From contig CABSEJ010000003.1 in assembly GCA_902476765.1 (NCBI GenBank), positions 1 to 64,000 of the forward strand: a DNA stretch of 64,000 nt, in the 5' to 3' direction. This stretch comes from an uncultured Blautia sp. Its GTDB lineage: Bacteria; Bacillota; Clostridia; Lachnospirales; Lachnospiraceae. Made by a program: the position numbers and the translations under genes. The notes beneath the pieces are model-generated. The model was not told the DNA's origin and made no database searches. It saw only the letters and a list, made by a program, of their open reading frames with translations. Numbering within the stretch: position 1 is the first letter of the stretch; each line of letters starts with the position of its first letter. Shown in pieces: positions 7,829 to 17,200 of this stretch.

Positions 7829-8681
7829 AGATTTCGATGAGTGGTTGAGCAAGTTCCGGCCCAGCATATCAAGTTATGAGTATTATATCGACTTTGATAA
7901 GGTTGTCAGAAATGTAAATGAAATCAAGTTGGAATTGAATATTTTAAATTCATTAATTGGTTCGAAAAATATAGAGGAAGACTTTGAAAAAGTAGTAGCA
8001 AAGTATCCGGAAACGCTGAAATGCTTTCCGCTACTACTGGCAGTAAGAGGATATGAAATTTATGCCCAGGATGAGGAAGGAGCGTTTTTGTATAATTTCA
8101 AAAACATGAATTACACAGTGGAGCAGTATAAAGTGTTTATGCGTAAAACAGGGTTATTTGATATGATTGAAAACCATTTGGTGAATAACCTTGTGGATTA
8201 TGCATTGGGCATTGAAACAGGACTGGATTCCAATGGACGTAAGAACCGTGGTGGTCATCAGATGGAAGATTTGGTTGAGAAGTACATAGTGGCAGCCGGA
8301 TTCAAGAGAGATGTAAATTACTTTAAGGAAATGTACTTAAAGGATATTGAACAAAAGTGGAATATTGACTTATCTGCACTTTCTAATCAGGGAAAAGCAG
8401 CTAAGAGATTTGATTTTGTAATCAAGACAGATAGTCAGATTTATGGCATTGAAACAAATTTTTACGGTGGCGGAGGTTCAAAACTGAATGAAACTGCCAG
8501 AAGTTATAAAATGCTTTCGCAGGAAGCTGATACCATAGAGGGATTTACATTTGTATGGTTTACAGATGGAATAGGCTGGAAAAGCGCAAGAGGCAATTTG
8601 AGAGAAACATTCGAGATTATGGATACCATTTACAGTATTGATGATATGGAAAATGGGGTTATGGGGAAAGTGTTTTTATAA
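7818..8681 (+). CDS. dpnB: DpnII/MboI-type restriction endonuclease (GATC)
   Basis: 287 residues, full length for DpnII endonucleases (about 288). Family-typical segments include GRKNRGGHQMEDLVE, a catalytic-core stretch KRFDFVIK followed by YGIETNFYGGGGSKLNE, and the tail FTDGIGWKSARGNL. The enzyme cuts unmethylated GATC and so restricts foreign DNA. It is last in the three-gene set, translated from ATG 7818 inside the end of dpnA, an arrangement that keeps it below the methylases. The operon continues 29 bases later into genes of another defence type. Confidence 0.93.
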   Translation: MKNRDFDEWLSKFRPSISSYEYYIDFDKVVRNVNEIKLELNILNSLIGSKNIEEDFEKVVAKYPETLKCFPLLLAVRGYEIYAQDEEGAFLYNFKNMNYTVEQYKVFMRKTGLFDMIENHLVNNLVDYALGIETGLDSNGRKNRGGHQMEDLVEKYIVAAGFKRDVNYFKEMYLKDIEQKWNIDLSALSNQGKAAKRFDFVIKTDSQIYGIETNFYGGGGSKLNETARSYKMLSQEADTIEGFTFVWFTDGIGWKSARGNLRETFEIMDTIYSIDDMENGVMGKVFL

Positions 8682-8710
8682 ATTTTGATATACGAATAGG
8701 AGATTACTTA

Positions 8711-9061
8711 ATGAGTTATAATGCATTACGTCCAATGGAACAGGATTGGAAATTGTTTCGGAAGAAGCTTCCGGGATGGCAGGAAAATTATATGGCCCAA
8801 TTGAACAGAGAGTATCAAGAAATCCTCGCCCAGGATAAGAATCCATCAGATATTTTCTGGGAGTTGGAGGAGAGAATCTGGAAGGACAAGAAAAAGACAG
8901 GGGTTATCATCAGAGGCATGAGCCGGTCAAAAATGTGGGAACATATACTGGATTTGCTGCTGGAAGGAGCCATTACACTGGAGGACCTTTCGGAGTTCAG
9001 TGAAGATTTGCAGGAAAGAATGGCATGGATTATGAAGCGTTCAGAAAGGCAGAACGAGTAA
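8711..9061 (+). CDS. Small conserved helical protein of unknown function
   Basis: 116 residues, no signal peptide or membrane segment; predicted almost wholly alpha-helical and rich in Trp, Glu and Lys (WKLFRKKLPGWQENY, FWELEERIWKDKK). I recall close relatives in Clostridia, some mislabelled as multidrug transporter; nothing here supports transport. The C-terminal part ITLEDLSEFSEDLQE looks like a small helical bundle. It starts the second half of the defence island with its own GGAG site and a 39-base gap to the next gene. The context suggests an accessory or regulatory subunit of the helical-repeat and helicase proteins that follow. Confidence 0.6.
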   Translation: MSYNALRPMEQDWKLFRKKLPGWQENYMAQLNREYQEILAQDKNPSDIFWELEERIWKDKKKTGVIIRGMSRSKMWEHILDLLLEGAITLEDLSEFSEDLQERMAWIMKRSERQNE

Positions 9062-9100
9062 GAATATGTGCTATTTTAATGTGTCAAAGGAGAAGGAATA

Positions 9101-10882
9101 ATGAATCTACGGAATTTTCTGCTGCAAGTAGATGAAATAACCGGGCAAATGTCAGCAGGCCAACTGAAAGCGGTTATTCATGAAAATGCGAGGCTATTAG
9201 CTGAAGCAAAGCGTTCGGATTATTTGGATAATCTAAAGCTATTTTTAGCGGAACCTCAGCCTGAAGTAATGGATGCAGCTGAGAGTAAACGGAAATTAGA
9301 TGAGGAGTTTGAAAAGGAATGCGATAGGCTCCTAAAAGAAATCTGTAAAATTGAAGAGGGTGAGCTATACATGGAGTGCCAGCTTAATTATGAATATAAT
9401 GAGTGGTATGACAGCGATGACGAAGAAGTCCTTTTTTCAGATTTGCATGGAGTTGTTGATGTTATTGCAGATGCATGTAAATATATTCACAGATGTGTTG
9501 ACTGTGAAGAATATACATACGGGTACAAAATTGCAAAGCGTCTGATTGGAATAGAGGTATATACAGGGGGTGATGAATGGGAGGATTATTATGATTCTCT
9601 TTCGATTGAAGATTTGGAGATTAAGGGCCTGCTGAATATTGATTATAAAAAGGTGGTTACAGACGGATTATATTTGGCATACAGGGCGAATGCTCTAGCT
9701 GACCGTGCTGAGGCATTATATAGGATGATTGAATATTCCCGGCTTTTAGATATTACCTTGGAAAGGGTAATGCAAAACGGGGAGGAATTGACAGATATTA
9801 CGGAGTTCCTTCCGGCTTGGATTGCATATCTGGGAAGAATTACTACGCCTTATGCTCAGAATCTTTTAAAGGAGGCCTTGGAGCTTATAGAAAATCCGGG
9901 GATTTTGCTGAGCAGTGCAAGACAGTTTTGCGAACAGCATCCGGCGCTGTATGAGCAGTATCTGGACTTTGTGAGGAACACAGAGGATAAAGAGAAGCTT
10001 TTTTCTGTTGGCCATGAAGCGTTGGAGAAAATAAATGTGAAATATGTTGTGCGGAGTAAAATTGCCAAACGATTAAGCCTTCTGTCCTTAGAGAAAGGGA
10101 AAAGAACGGAGGCAGAGAACTATTGGCTGGGAGCATTCCGCTCAGAAACAACAGTGACTAATTATATGAGATTACTCCTGGAGAGTGTAGACGGAAGTAT
10201 ATTTTCAGAGCAGATTAGGTACATTTATCACAGCATGTATAAAAAAGTGGGAATCAGTATTTCTATGAATGCACAGATGGGAGAATTAAGAATCAATCAT
10301 CCTTCACCTGGAACGGTATATATGCTGGCCTTTTTAGGCGGTGAATTCCAGTATGTAAAAGAACATGCAATGAATGTTAAAGGCGCTTTGGGATGGAGCT
10401 TTACGTTTATGAAATGCGGTTTGGCGGCTTTTCTGCTGCTTTTGCTGGAAAGCGATGAATTGCAGGCAGGGGGAAGGGAGATGTGCAGAAGAGTTGTCTC
10501 TGCAGTAAACTTTGACAAGGATGAATATTTGCAGTGGACCGGCAGACAGAATGATTTTACTTCGGAGGAGTGGTTCTGGGAATGTCTAAAAAAGTGGAAG
10601 AAAAATATTGAACTGAGTAAAGGGCAGAAGCAGGATTATCTTCAGTGGATTGAAAAACTGATAAAGAAACGTGTAAACGGAATTATGGAAGCCAACAGAC
10701 GTAATTATTACGGAGAATGTGCATCTTATATTGCGGCATTTGGAGAGGTTGTGGAATCACAGGGGGAGCCGGGGGCAAAACAAAGGATTCTTTTGGATTA
10801 TAAAGAACAATATTCCAGACGAAGAGCTTTCCACGAAGAACTGAGAAAATATGGAATGCCTGATACAAGAAAGCGGAGATAA
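9101..10882 (+). CDS. 593-residue helical-repeat protein of the defence island
   Basis: I do not recognise a named family. The protein is soluble and alpha-helical with TPR/HEAT-like periodicity in residues ~180-460, and an acidic stretch near 100-115 (EWYDSDDEEV). The last ~60 residues (NRRNYYGECASYIAAFGEV, then a basic RRRAFHEELRK) resemble the C-terminal helical domain of SWIM zinc-finger proteins; that likeness is from memory. No Cys-x-Cys...Cys-x-His SWIM finger, nuclease or NTPase motif is visible. AAGGAGAAGG precedes ATG 9101, and only 8 bases separate it from the primase-helicase gene, implying co-translation and a likely complex. It could be the sensor or scaffold of the system. Confidence 0.6.
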   Translation: MNLRNFLLQVDEITGQMSAGQLKAVIHENARLLAEAKRSDYLDNLKLFLAEPQPEVMDAAESKRKLDEEFEKECDRLLKEICKIEEGELYMECQLNYEYNEWYDSDDEEVLFSDLHGVVDVIADACKYIHRCVDCEEYTYGYKIAKRLIGIEVYTGGDEWEDYYDSLSIEDLEIKGLLNIDYKKVVTDGLYLAYRANALADRAEALYRMIEYSRLLDITLERVMQNGEELTDITEFLPAWIAYLGRITTPYAQNLLKEALELIENPGILLSSARQFCEQHPALYEQYLDFVRNTEDKEKLFSVGHEALEKINVKYVVRSKIAKRLSLLSLEKGKRTEAENYWLGAFRSETTVTNYMRLLLESVDGSIFSEQIRYIYHSMYKKVGISISMNAQMGELRINHPSPGTVYMLAFLGGEFQYVKEHAMNVKGALGWSFTFMKCGLAAFLLLLLESDELQAGGREMCRRVVSAVNFDKDEYLQWTGRQNDFTSEEWFWECLKKWKKNIELSKGQKQDYLQWIEKLIKKRVNGIMEANRRNYYGECASYIAAFGEVVESQGEPGAKQRILLDYKEQYSRRRAFHEELRKYGMPDTRKRR

Positions 10883-10890
10883 AGAATTTT

Positions 10891-13851
10891 ATGAGAAATC
10901 CTATTGAGAATGTCAGTTTGCTGCAAAAAAAGTTAAATGATTTACAGTTAGAAAATCAGATATTGAAAGACATTCTGCAGCGAGCAGGCATTTCTTACCA
11001 TGAAGAAATAAAAAGATTGCAGGAGCCCGAAATAGTAGAGAAATATGATACTGACCAGGGGGCAAGAATCCTTCATCCGGCGGAAATAACTGATGAAATG
11101 GCAAATATTTTTTATTCCAGATTTTGGGGAAGACAGGATGTATATGCTAAGCGAAGTGAGAAAAAAGGAACAGGTGAAGTAAGTTACTTTACCCAATGCG
11201 ATAATTTCTGGAGGGAGATTTGCCCTAAGAAACATAAACAGAAGTTAAACTGTAAGGACTGCCCCCATCGGTCCTATAAGCGATTGACAAAACAGGACAT
11301 TCTGGCTCATTTACGGGGAAATGCCTATAATGCTTCGGATGTGATTGGAGTCTATCCCCTGCTGCCTAATGGAACCTGTCGGTTTCTGGTTTATGATTTT
11401 GATAATCACCAAAAAGGTGCAGAAAAACGTGACTTTGCTAATACAGATGACAGCTGGATAGAAGAAGTTGAGGCTATGCGTACTATATGTCAGTTAAATG
11501 GCATTGACCCTTTGGTAGAGCGTTCAAGGTCGGGTAAGGGTGCTCATATTTGGATATTCTTTGACAGGCCTATTGCAGTTTCTCTTGTCAGGCGGTTTGG
11601 ATTTGCACTGTTAGAGCGGGGCTCAGAGCAGGTGAATCTGAAATCCTTTAGATATTATGACCGTATGCTGCCTGCCCAGGATACTTTGCCAGACGGTAGT
11701 TTGGGTAATCTAATTGCATTGCCATTACAGGGAAAAGCATTGAAAGAAGGGAATAGTGCATTTATAGACAGCAGTTGGAATGCATATCCCAATCAATGGA
11801 AAGTGCTTTGGAGTAAGCCTAGATTGTCTGTGGAATTTGTAGAAATAAAGTTAAAAGAGTGGAACAGCTGCAATATAGATACGATGGTCGGTGAAGAAAC
11901 AGATACCAGGGATAAACCATGGGAAAAAGCCAAGGCTTTTAATGGTAATGACGTGGATGGTAAACTGAATATTACTCTGTCTAATGGCATTTATATAGAT
12001 TGCCTTAATTTAAAACCCGCTATTCAGAATAAAATCAGAAGGATGGCAGCTATACGAAATCCCATTTATTACAAAAATCAGGCCATTGGAACTATGAATT
12101 TTGATACTTCTCAATGGATTTATCTGGGGAAAGATTACTTAAACGGATATATCAGGATTCCCAGGGGATTATACAGCCCTCTGCTGGACAATGTGAGAAA
12201 CGGCGGAATAGATTACGAAGTGAGGGATGAAAGACAAAAAGGGAGAAAGCTTGATATTTTATTCAAGGGGGAATTGAGAGAAGAGCAAAAACCTGCACTG
12301 AAAGAAATGATGAAATATGACAATGGTATTTTACATGCAGCAACAGCCTTTGGAAAAACCGTTGTGTGCAGTGCGATGATTGCAGAGAAAAAGGTAAATA
12401 CGCTGATTTTGCTGGAAGCTTCAGCAATATTGGAACAATGGAAAACAGCCTTAGAACAGTTTCTGGATATACGAGAAGAACTGCCGGAATATAAGACCAA
12501 AACAGGCCGAACGAAAGTAAGAAAATGTCTGATCGGGAAGTTACAGGGGGCTCATGATTCTATGACAGGAATTATAGATATTGCTATGGCAGGTTCTCTC
12601 CGAAAAAAAGGAGAGTGGCATCCATTGCTACAAGAATATGGCATGGTTATTGTGGATGAATGTCATCATGCTGCTTCCGATACTCTTACAAATGTGCTGC
12701 AGGAAGTAAAAGCCAGATATGTCTACGGTGTTACAGCAACACCAAAACGTTCAGATGGACTGGAAAAGGTTAATGATATGCTCCTTGGACCCATTCGGTA
12801 TAGCTATACGGCCAAAGAGAAAGCAAAAGCCCAGGGGATTGCCCATTTGGTTTATCCTAGATTTACCAGAACAGTGGCCCCAAGAGGGGCTGCAGATAAA
12901 ATGCATCCAAACGAAGCTTACGAATTAGTTAGAAATAATGAAATGAGAAACGAACAGATTCTTGCAGATATTAAGGAATGTATTGCAGCGGGAAGAACAC
13001 CTGTTGTTTTGTCAAAATATAAAGACCATTCTGAGAAGTTATATGAAAGGATTAAGAGCTGTGCGGACAAAGTATTTCTTATGACTGGGAATAATTCTAA
13101 AAAAGAGCACAGAGAAATCCGTCAACAGATGCAGTTAGTATCACCAGAGGAAACACTAGTTTTGGTAGCCACAGGAAGCCTCGTTGGTGAGGGTTTTGAT
13201 TTTCCCAGATTGGATACACTTATAATGGCAACGCCTGTTTCTTTTCGGAGTGTGTTAGAACAATATGCAGGAAGATTGAACAGGGATTATGCAGGGAAAA
13301 AAGATGTGATTATCTATGATTACGTAGACGGTCATATTTCCATGTTTGATAAAATGTATGGGAAGCGACTGAAAGCGTATAAACAGATTGGATATAAGGT
13401 GTGCGGCGGCCTTCATCATAATAAGCAGGAAGCAAATGCCATTTTCGATGGTGAGACTTATCGGGAGGTTTATAGAAAAGATTTATTGGAGGCGGAAAAG
13501 AATATTGTAATTTCAAGTCCGGCTATTAGCGGACCGAAAGTATATGAGCTGATTGAGTTATTAAGGGGAAAACAAGCTTCGGGAGTACAAATAACAATTA
13601 TTACATGGGCTCCGGATTGCTATAGTTACGGAGATTCTGCCTTCTGGATGCAATTACAGGAAGAGATGAGACAGGCCGGATTTTATATGAAAATAGTGGA
13701 AGACACCTGTGAACACTTTGCAATTATAGACCAGGAACTGGTGTGGTATGGAAGTATGAATCTTTTAGCTAAAGTAAGAATGGAAGATAGTATGATGCGT
13801 GTAAAAGGAAAAAAGATTGCAGCAGAGCTGATGGAGCTGACTTTCAGATAA
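10891..13851 (+). CDS. AEP primase (TOTE-conflict type)-SF2 helicase-PLD-like fusion protein
   Basis: 986 residues. A short N-terminal coiled coil (~5-45) leads to an archaeo-eukaryotic primase domain (~60-325): a Cys cluster CPKKHKQKLNCKDCP, the metal-binding VYDFDNH (D169, D171), and GKGAHIWIFFDRP with the conserved His. The AEP pattern fits those of TOTE conflict systems. A superfamily 2 helicase follows: ATAFGKT (Walker A, 484-490), DECH (589-592), TAT (615-617), QYAGRLNR (motif VI, ~791-798). The C-terminus (~860-986) is PLD-nuclease-like with WYGSMNLL, but the HxK positions read C940 and H942. A role in recognising and processing invading DNA or transcripts is inferred. It is the last gene of the operon. 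Confidence 0.85.
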   Translation: MRNPIENVSLLQKKLNDLQLENQILKDILQRAGISYHEEIKRLQEPEIVEKYDTDQGARILHPAEITDEMANIFYSRFWGRQDVYAKRSEKKGTGEVSYFTQCDNFWREICPKKHKQKLNCKDCPHRSYKRLTKQDILAHLRGNAYNASDVIGVYPLLPNGTCRFLVYDFDNHQKGAEKRDFANTDDSWIEEVEAMRTICQLNGIDPLVERSRSGKGAHIWIFFDRPIAVSLVRRFGFALLERGSEQVNLKSFRYYDRMLPAQDTLPDGSLGNLIALPLQGKALKEGNSAFIDSSWNAYPNQWKVLWSKPRLSVEFVEIKLKEWNSCNIDTMVGEETDTRDKPWEKAKAFNGNDVDGKLNITLSNGIYIDCLNLKPAIQNKIRRMAAIRNPIYYKNQAIGTMNFDTSQWIYLGKDYLNGYIRIPRGLYSPLLDNVRNGGIDYEVRDERQKGRKLDILFKGELREEQKPALKEMMKYDNGILHAATAFGKTVVCSAMIAEKKVNTLILLEASAILEQWKTALEQFLDIREELPEYKTKTGRTKVRKCLIGKLQGAHDSMTGIIDIAMAGSLRKKGEWHPLLQEYGMVIVDECHHAASDTLTNVLQEVKARYVYGVTATPKRSDGLEKVNDMLLGPIRYSYTAKEKAKAQGIAHLVYPRFTRTVAPRGAADKMHPNEAYELVRNNEMRNEQILADIKECIAAGRTPVVLSKYKDHSEKLYERIKSCADKVFLMTGNNSKKEHREIRQQMQLVSPEETLVLVATGSLVGEGFDFPRLDTLIMATPVSFRSVLEQYAGRLNRDYAGKKDVIIYDYVDGHISMFDKMYGKRLKAYKQIGYKVCGGLHHNKQEANAIFDGETYREVYRKDLLEAEKNIVISSPAISGPKVYELIELLRGKQASGVQITIITWAPDCYSYGDSAFWMQLQEEMRQAGFYMKIVEDTCEHFAIIDQELVWYGSMNLLAKVRMEDSMMRVKGKKIAAELMELTFR

Positions 13852-13864
13852 CCCTCCCGGCAAA

Positions 13865-13926
13865 AACTCCCCCAGGCTACAAGCCCATCTTTTTGGGCAT
13901 GTAACCTGGGGGAGTTAATTTTTTTC
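13865..13926 (+). terminator. Terminator of the defence operon
   Basis: A long GC-rich stem (AACTCCCCCAGG with CCTGGGGGAGTT, an inner AAGCCCA/GGGCAT part and loop TTTTT) ends at 13916 and is followed by AATTTTTTT. This is the only strong terminator seen between 6.1 and 14 kb on this strand. It marks the right edge of the accessory region. Confidence 0.88.
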
Positions 13927-14064
13927 TTGAAACATTTCGGATGAACTTTTTCCTTCAAGCAATTCCAATAGGCATAATTTGCTGACGTTAAGATAAGAGA
14001 AAAAAGCCGAATATTTTTATATTTATATGAATATATTTGGATTTATATATGAATAAATTTTGAA

Positions 14065-14070
14065 TATAAT
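14065..14070 (+). promoter_or_regulatory. Possible -10 box of the arabinoside locus
   Basis: TATAAT at 14065-14070 precedes the epimerase gene, but no good -35 is present 16-18 bases upstream. Two near-copies of TTTATATGAATA lie at about 14025-14055. A regulator (for example the AraC protein encoded at 21779) may be needed; that is inference. The rest of 13927-14134 shows nothing else. Confidence 0.3.
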
Positions 14071-14134
14071 TTAAATACAATAAATGTGCGTACATTAAAA
14101 GAGAACGAAAGGAGAAGTGAAAAAATAATATTTT

Positions 14135-15025
14135 ATGAAATATGGAATTCATTTTGGACATTGGGGAAGTTTTTATGATATGCAGGATATGGAAAAAACG
14201 CTGCTGCAGGTAAAGAGTACCGGGGCTGATGTGTTTGAGTTCTTTCCTACCCAGGCGATGATGGATGCTGATAAGGAGAAAATAGAGGACTTAAAGAAAA
14301 TGCTGGCAGAAATGGAAATAGAACCGGTGTTTACATTTGGCTATCCTCAGGGCTGGGATATTCTCTCGGAAGAAGAGGAAATCAGCCAAAAAGCAATACA
14401 ATATCTCCAAAAGGCTATCAAGGGAATCGGCTTACTGGGGGGAAAGCAGATTGGGGGAATTGTATATGGAAATTGGCCAGCAGATTATACCAGAAACCCC
14501 ATTGAACCGGAAGAGAAAAAAAGAAAAACCCAACGCTGTATCCAGGTGATGAAGCAGGTGGTGAGGACTGCAGAAGCCTGGGATGTGACGGTCAACCTTG
14601 AAATTGTCAATCGGTTTGAGCATTTTTTAATCAATACAGTAAAAGAAGGGAAATATATCTGTGATGAAGTGGACAGCAGATACTGTAAACTTTTATTAGA
14701 TTGCTTCCATATGAATATTGAAGAAGATGACATTCCTGAGGCAATTCAATCTGCAAAGGGATATATAGGCCATTTTCATGTCAGCGAACCAAATCGAAAG
14801 GTGCCTAACCGCTGCAGCCATGTTGACTGGACGGGTATCGGGAAAGCATTAAAGGATACGGAATATGACGGAACCGTAGTGCTGGAACCGTTTTACAAGT
14901 TTGGGGGCCTTCAGGGACATAATATGCGTATGTGGAGAGACTTAGACGAAGACTTATCTATAGAAAACAGAGTAAAGCTGGCCAGAGAGGGGATAGGATA
15001 CATAAAAGAGAAATTCGGAGGATAA
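14135..15025 (+). CDS. Ketose 3-epimerase-like TIM barrel (psicose/tagatose epimerase family)
   Basis: 296 residues, AP-endonuclease-2-type TIM barrel. The metal site of D-psicose 3-epimerases is recognisable: E156 (NLEIVNRFEH), D189 (LLLDCFHMNIEE), H215 (GHFHVSE) and E251 (VVLEPF), offset by 4-5 from the positions I recall for the Agrobacterium enzyme. It should epimerise C3 of a ketose or ketose-like sugar in the cytoplasm. GAAAGGAG precedes the ATG at a spacing longer than usual. First gene of a same-strand locus ending at 24576; the next gene (SDR) starts 5 bases after its stop. The actual sugar is not readable from sequence. Confidence 0.8.
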   Translation: MKYGIHFGHWGSFYDMQDMEKTLLQVKSTGADVFEFFPTQAMMDADKEKIEDLKKMLAEMEIEPVFTFGYPQGWDILSEEEEISQKAIQYLQKAIKGIGLLGGKQIGGIVYGNWPADYTRNPIEPEEKKRKTQRCIQVMKQVVRTAEAWDVTVNLEIVNRFEHFLINTVKEGKYICDEVDSRYCKLLLDCFHMNIEEDDIPEAIQSAKGYIGHFHVSEPNRKVPNRCSHVDWTGIGKALKDTEYDGTVVLEPFYKFGGLQGHNMRMWRDLDEDLSIENRVKLAREGIGYIKEKFGG

Positions 15026-15030
15026 ACAGG

Positions 15031-15804
15031 ATGGGAATAGAGAACAGATTTTCGCTTCAAAAGAAAATCGCCTGGGTTACTGGCGGGGCCCATGGAATTG
15101 GAAGAGCGGCCGCAGTGGCTTTGGCGGAAGCGGGAGCGGATGTGGGCCTGATGGATTTGAATCAGGAAGGTCTGAAGCAGACAAAAGAGATGATTAACAA
15201 ACTGGGAAGAAACTGCCTGACTTATACAGGAGATATAACCAGAGAAGAAGATGTGAAGCTAGCATTGGGCCAGATAGAAGACACATGGGGACGGTTGGAC
15301 ATTGCATTTTGCAATGCGGGAACTTTTCAGGATGTTCCGGCAGAAAAGATGGAGTTGGAGGAATTTCAGCGGGTAGTTGGAGTGAATCTGACAGGAGCTT
15401 TTCTTACAGCAAAGGAAGCAGGAAAAATCATGATGAAAGAGAATGGGGGAAAAATCATACTTACTGCCTCCATGTCAGGACATATTGCTAATATTCCCCA
15501 GTGTCAATGCGCTTACAATGCCTCAAAAGCAGGAGTTATCATGTTGGGAAAAAGCCTGGCCATAGAATGGGCAAAATACGGAATAAGGGTCAATACCATA
15601 AGTCCGGGGTACATCCGGACCTGGTCAGATGAACCTTTAAGCCCGGAAGAAGAGGGTACATCTGACTTTGAACAATGGACGCCCATGAAACGTTTTGGAA
15701 AGGCAGAAGAGCTGGGAAGCCTGGTTCTTTACCTGGCCAGTGATGCCAGCAGTTTTGTTACGGGAGCAGATTATCTGATCGACGGAGGATACACTGCTTT
15801 TTAA
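15031..15804 (+). CDS. Short-chain dehydrogenase/reductase
   Basis: 257 residues, classical SDR: TGGAHGIG nucleotide-binding loop at the N-terminus, NAG in the central strand (AFCNAGT), catalytic Ser in LTASMSGH and Tyr-x3-Lys in AYNASKAG, and the SPGYIRT loop after them. ATG 15031 is chosen because CGGAGG lies just upstream and everything before it is inside the epimerase gene. Likely oxidises or reduces a sugar or polyol made from the imported substrate, with NAD(P)H. It shares the operon with the epimerase and binding protein. Confidence 0.85.
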   Translation: MGIENRFSLQKKIAWVTGGAHGIGRAAAVALAEAGADVGLMDLNQEGLKQTKEMINKLGRNCLTYTGDITREEDVKLALGQIEDTWGRLDIAFCNAGTFQDVPAEKMELEEFQRVVGVNLTGAFLTAKEAGKIMMKENGGKIILTASMSGHIANIPQCQCAYNASKAGVIMLGKSLAIEWAKYGIRVNTISPGYIRTWSDEPLSPEEEGTSDFEQWTPMKRFGKAEELGSLVLYLASDASSFVTGADYLIDGGYTAF

Positions 15805-15831
15805 GATATGATGAAATGGAGGGACTTTAGG

Positions 15832-17193
15832 ATGAAAAATAAATCAGTGAAGAGAATGATGGCTTTTGGGCTGGGTATGGCCCTTATCTTAGGCAGTATG
15901 GCCGGCTGTTCCGGCGGCGGGAAAGGAGAAGACACAGGGGCAGGGGAAGAGCAGGCCTCTGAAAAGGATGTTCCCACTATAAGGCTCATTAGCTGGACAA
16001 CACCTTCTGACCCCAAAACAAAGCCCACTTATGATTTGATTGAAACGTTTGCTCAGGAGCACAGCGGAGAATTTAAGCTGGAGCATGAAAATATCCTTGG
16101 GGATGAATTAAAGGCCAAAATTAAAACAGATATTGCCAGCGATACCGTACCTGATGTGTTCTTTTATTGGGGCAGCGGCGGAAACTCTACGATGCTGTTG
16201 GATGCAGATGTAATCATTCCTTTTGATGAGTATCTGGAGGAGTCAAAAGAAGTGAAACGTGAGCTGTTTCCGGAAGAATCCTTTAGCAGGACTTCATCTA
16301 ACGATACCTTGGTAACCATTACAACAGGACTCCAATATGGAGTGTGGCTGTGTAATGAGGAATTGTTTCAGCAATGTGGTGTAGAGATTCCAAAGACATT
16401 GGATGACATGCTGGCCATGTCCGATGCCTTTAATGAAAACGGGATTATTCCTTTTGCTATGGGTTCAAAGGGAGGAAATCCGTCTCATGAATTTGTAGCA
16501 GAAATTTTAGGGCAGATGCCTGACTGCGATAAGGATTTTGAAAATCTGACACAGAATTACACCATTGATACAGAGAACATCAGGAACACTCTGGAGATTA
16601 TAGATACCATGAGGGAGAATAATTTGTTCCCTTCTGATACGGTTTCTGTGGGAGATTGGGACCAGCAGTTTGCCCTTTACAATGAGGGAAAGGCAGCGAT
16701 GATATATGCATGGACCTGGCAGATTCCCAACATGTCTCAGGAGATGGCAGATAAAACCGTTATCGTAGATGCACCTGTAATGCCGGGAGGAACCAGAGAT
16801 ACTTCAAACTTTACCCGGGCAGGAGGCGATATGGGATATGTGATTTCTAAAGAAGCCTGGGAAGATGAAAGTAAACATGACGCTATTATTACATTGGTAG
16901 ATTACCTCTATTCACAGGAAGTGCAGGAAAGCGCTCTTTATAACGAAGGCTCCATTCCGTCAAGAGTGGATATGGAGATAGATGAAAGCAAGGTTACAGT
17001 ACCTATGCTGGCGGAGATTATAGAGTATGCAAAAGGCAAAGAATCCTGTCCTAATTTCCCGCAGACCTGTCCGAAAACAGAATGCTGGACTGATTTTGCA
17101 GACGGATTTGACGAATTACTGGCAGGAATATCCACGCCGGAACAAATCATTGAAAATATAGACAATTCTCTGGCGGCAGCCAAGGAAAATTAA
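15832..17193 (+). CDS. Sugar ABC transporter substrate-binding lipoprotein
   Basis: 453 residues. ATG 15832 follows GGAGGG and gives a basic start (MKNKSVKRMM), a hydrophobic core and lipobox GSMAGC, so the protein is lipid-anchored outside the membrane. The mature part is a family 1 extracellular binding protein: SDTVPDVFFYWGSGG, FALYNEGKAAMIYAWTW and GDMGYVISKEAWEDE are typical segments. It would bind an oligosaccharide and deliver it to the two permeases encoded next. The ATPase is not in the window; such importers commonly share an MsmK-type ATPase encoded elsewhere. A hairpin between this gene and the permeases probably keeps it in excess. Confidence 0.9.
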   Translation: MKNKSVKRMMAFGLGMALILGSMAGCSGGGKGEDTGAGEEQASEKDVPTIRLISWTTPSDPKTKPTYDLIETFAQEHSGEFKLEHENILGDELKAKIKTDIASDTVPDVFFYWGSGGNSTMLLDADVIIPFDEYLEESKEVKRELFPEESFSRTSSNDTLVTITTGLQYGVWLCNEELFQQCGVEIPKTLDDMLAMSDAFNENGIIPFAMGSKGGNPSHEFVAEILGQMPDCDKDFENLTQNYTIDTENIRNTLEIIDTMRENNLFPSDTVSVGDWDQQFALYNEGKAAMIYAWTWQIPNMSQEMADKTVIVDAPVMPGGTRDTSNFTRAGGDMGYVISKEAWEDESKHDAIITLVDYLYSQEVQESALYNEGSIPSRVDMEIDESKVTVPMLAEIIEYAKGKESCPNFPQTCPKTECWTDFADGFDELLAGISTPEQIIENIDNSLAAAKEN

Positions 17194-17200
17194 AAGGTTA

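Noticed and set aside
15808..15831. Earlier in-frame start for the binding lipoprotein
   Set aside because: It precedes the Shine-Dalgarno and would spoil the signal peptide; ATG 15832 fits better.
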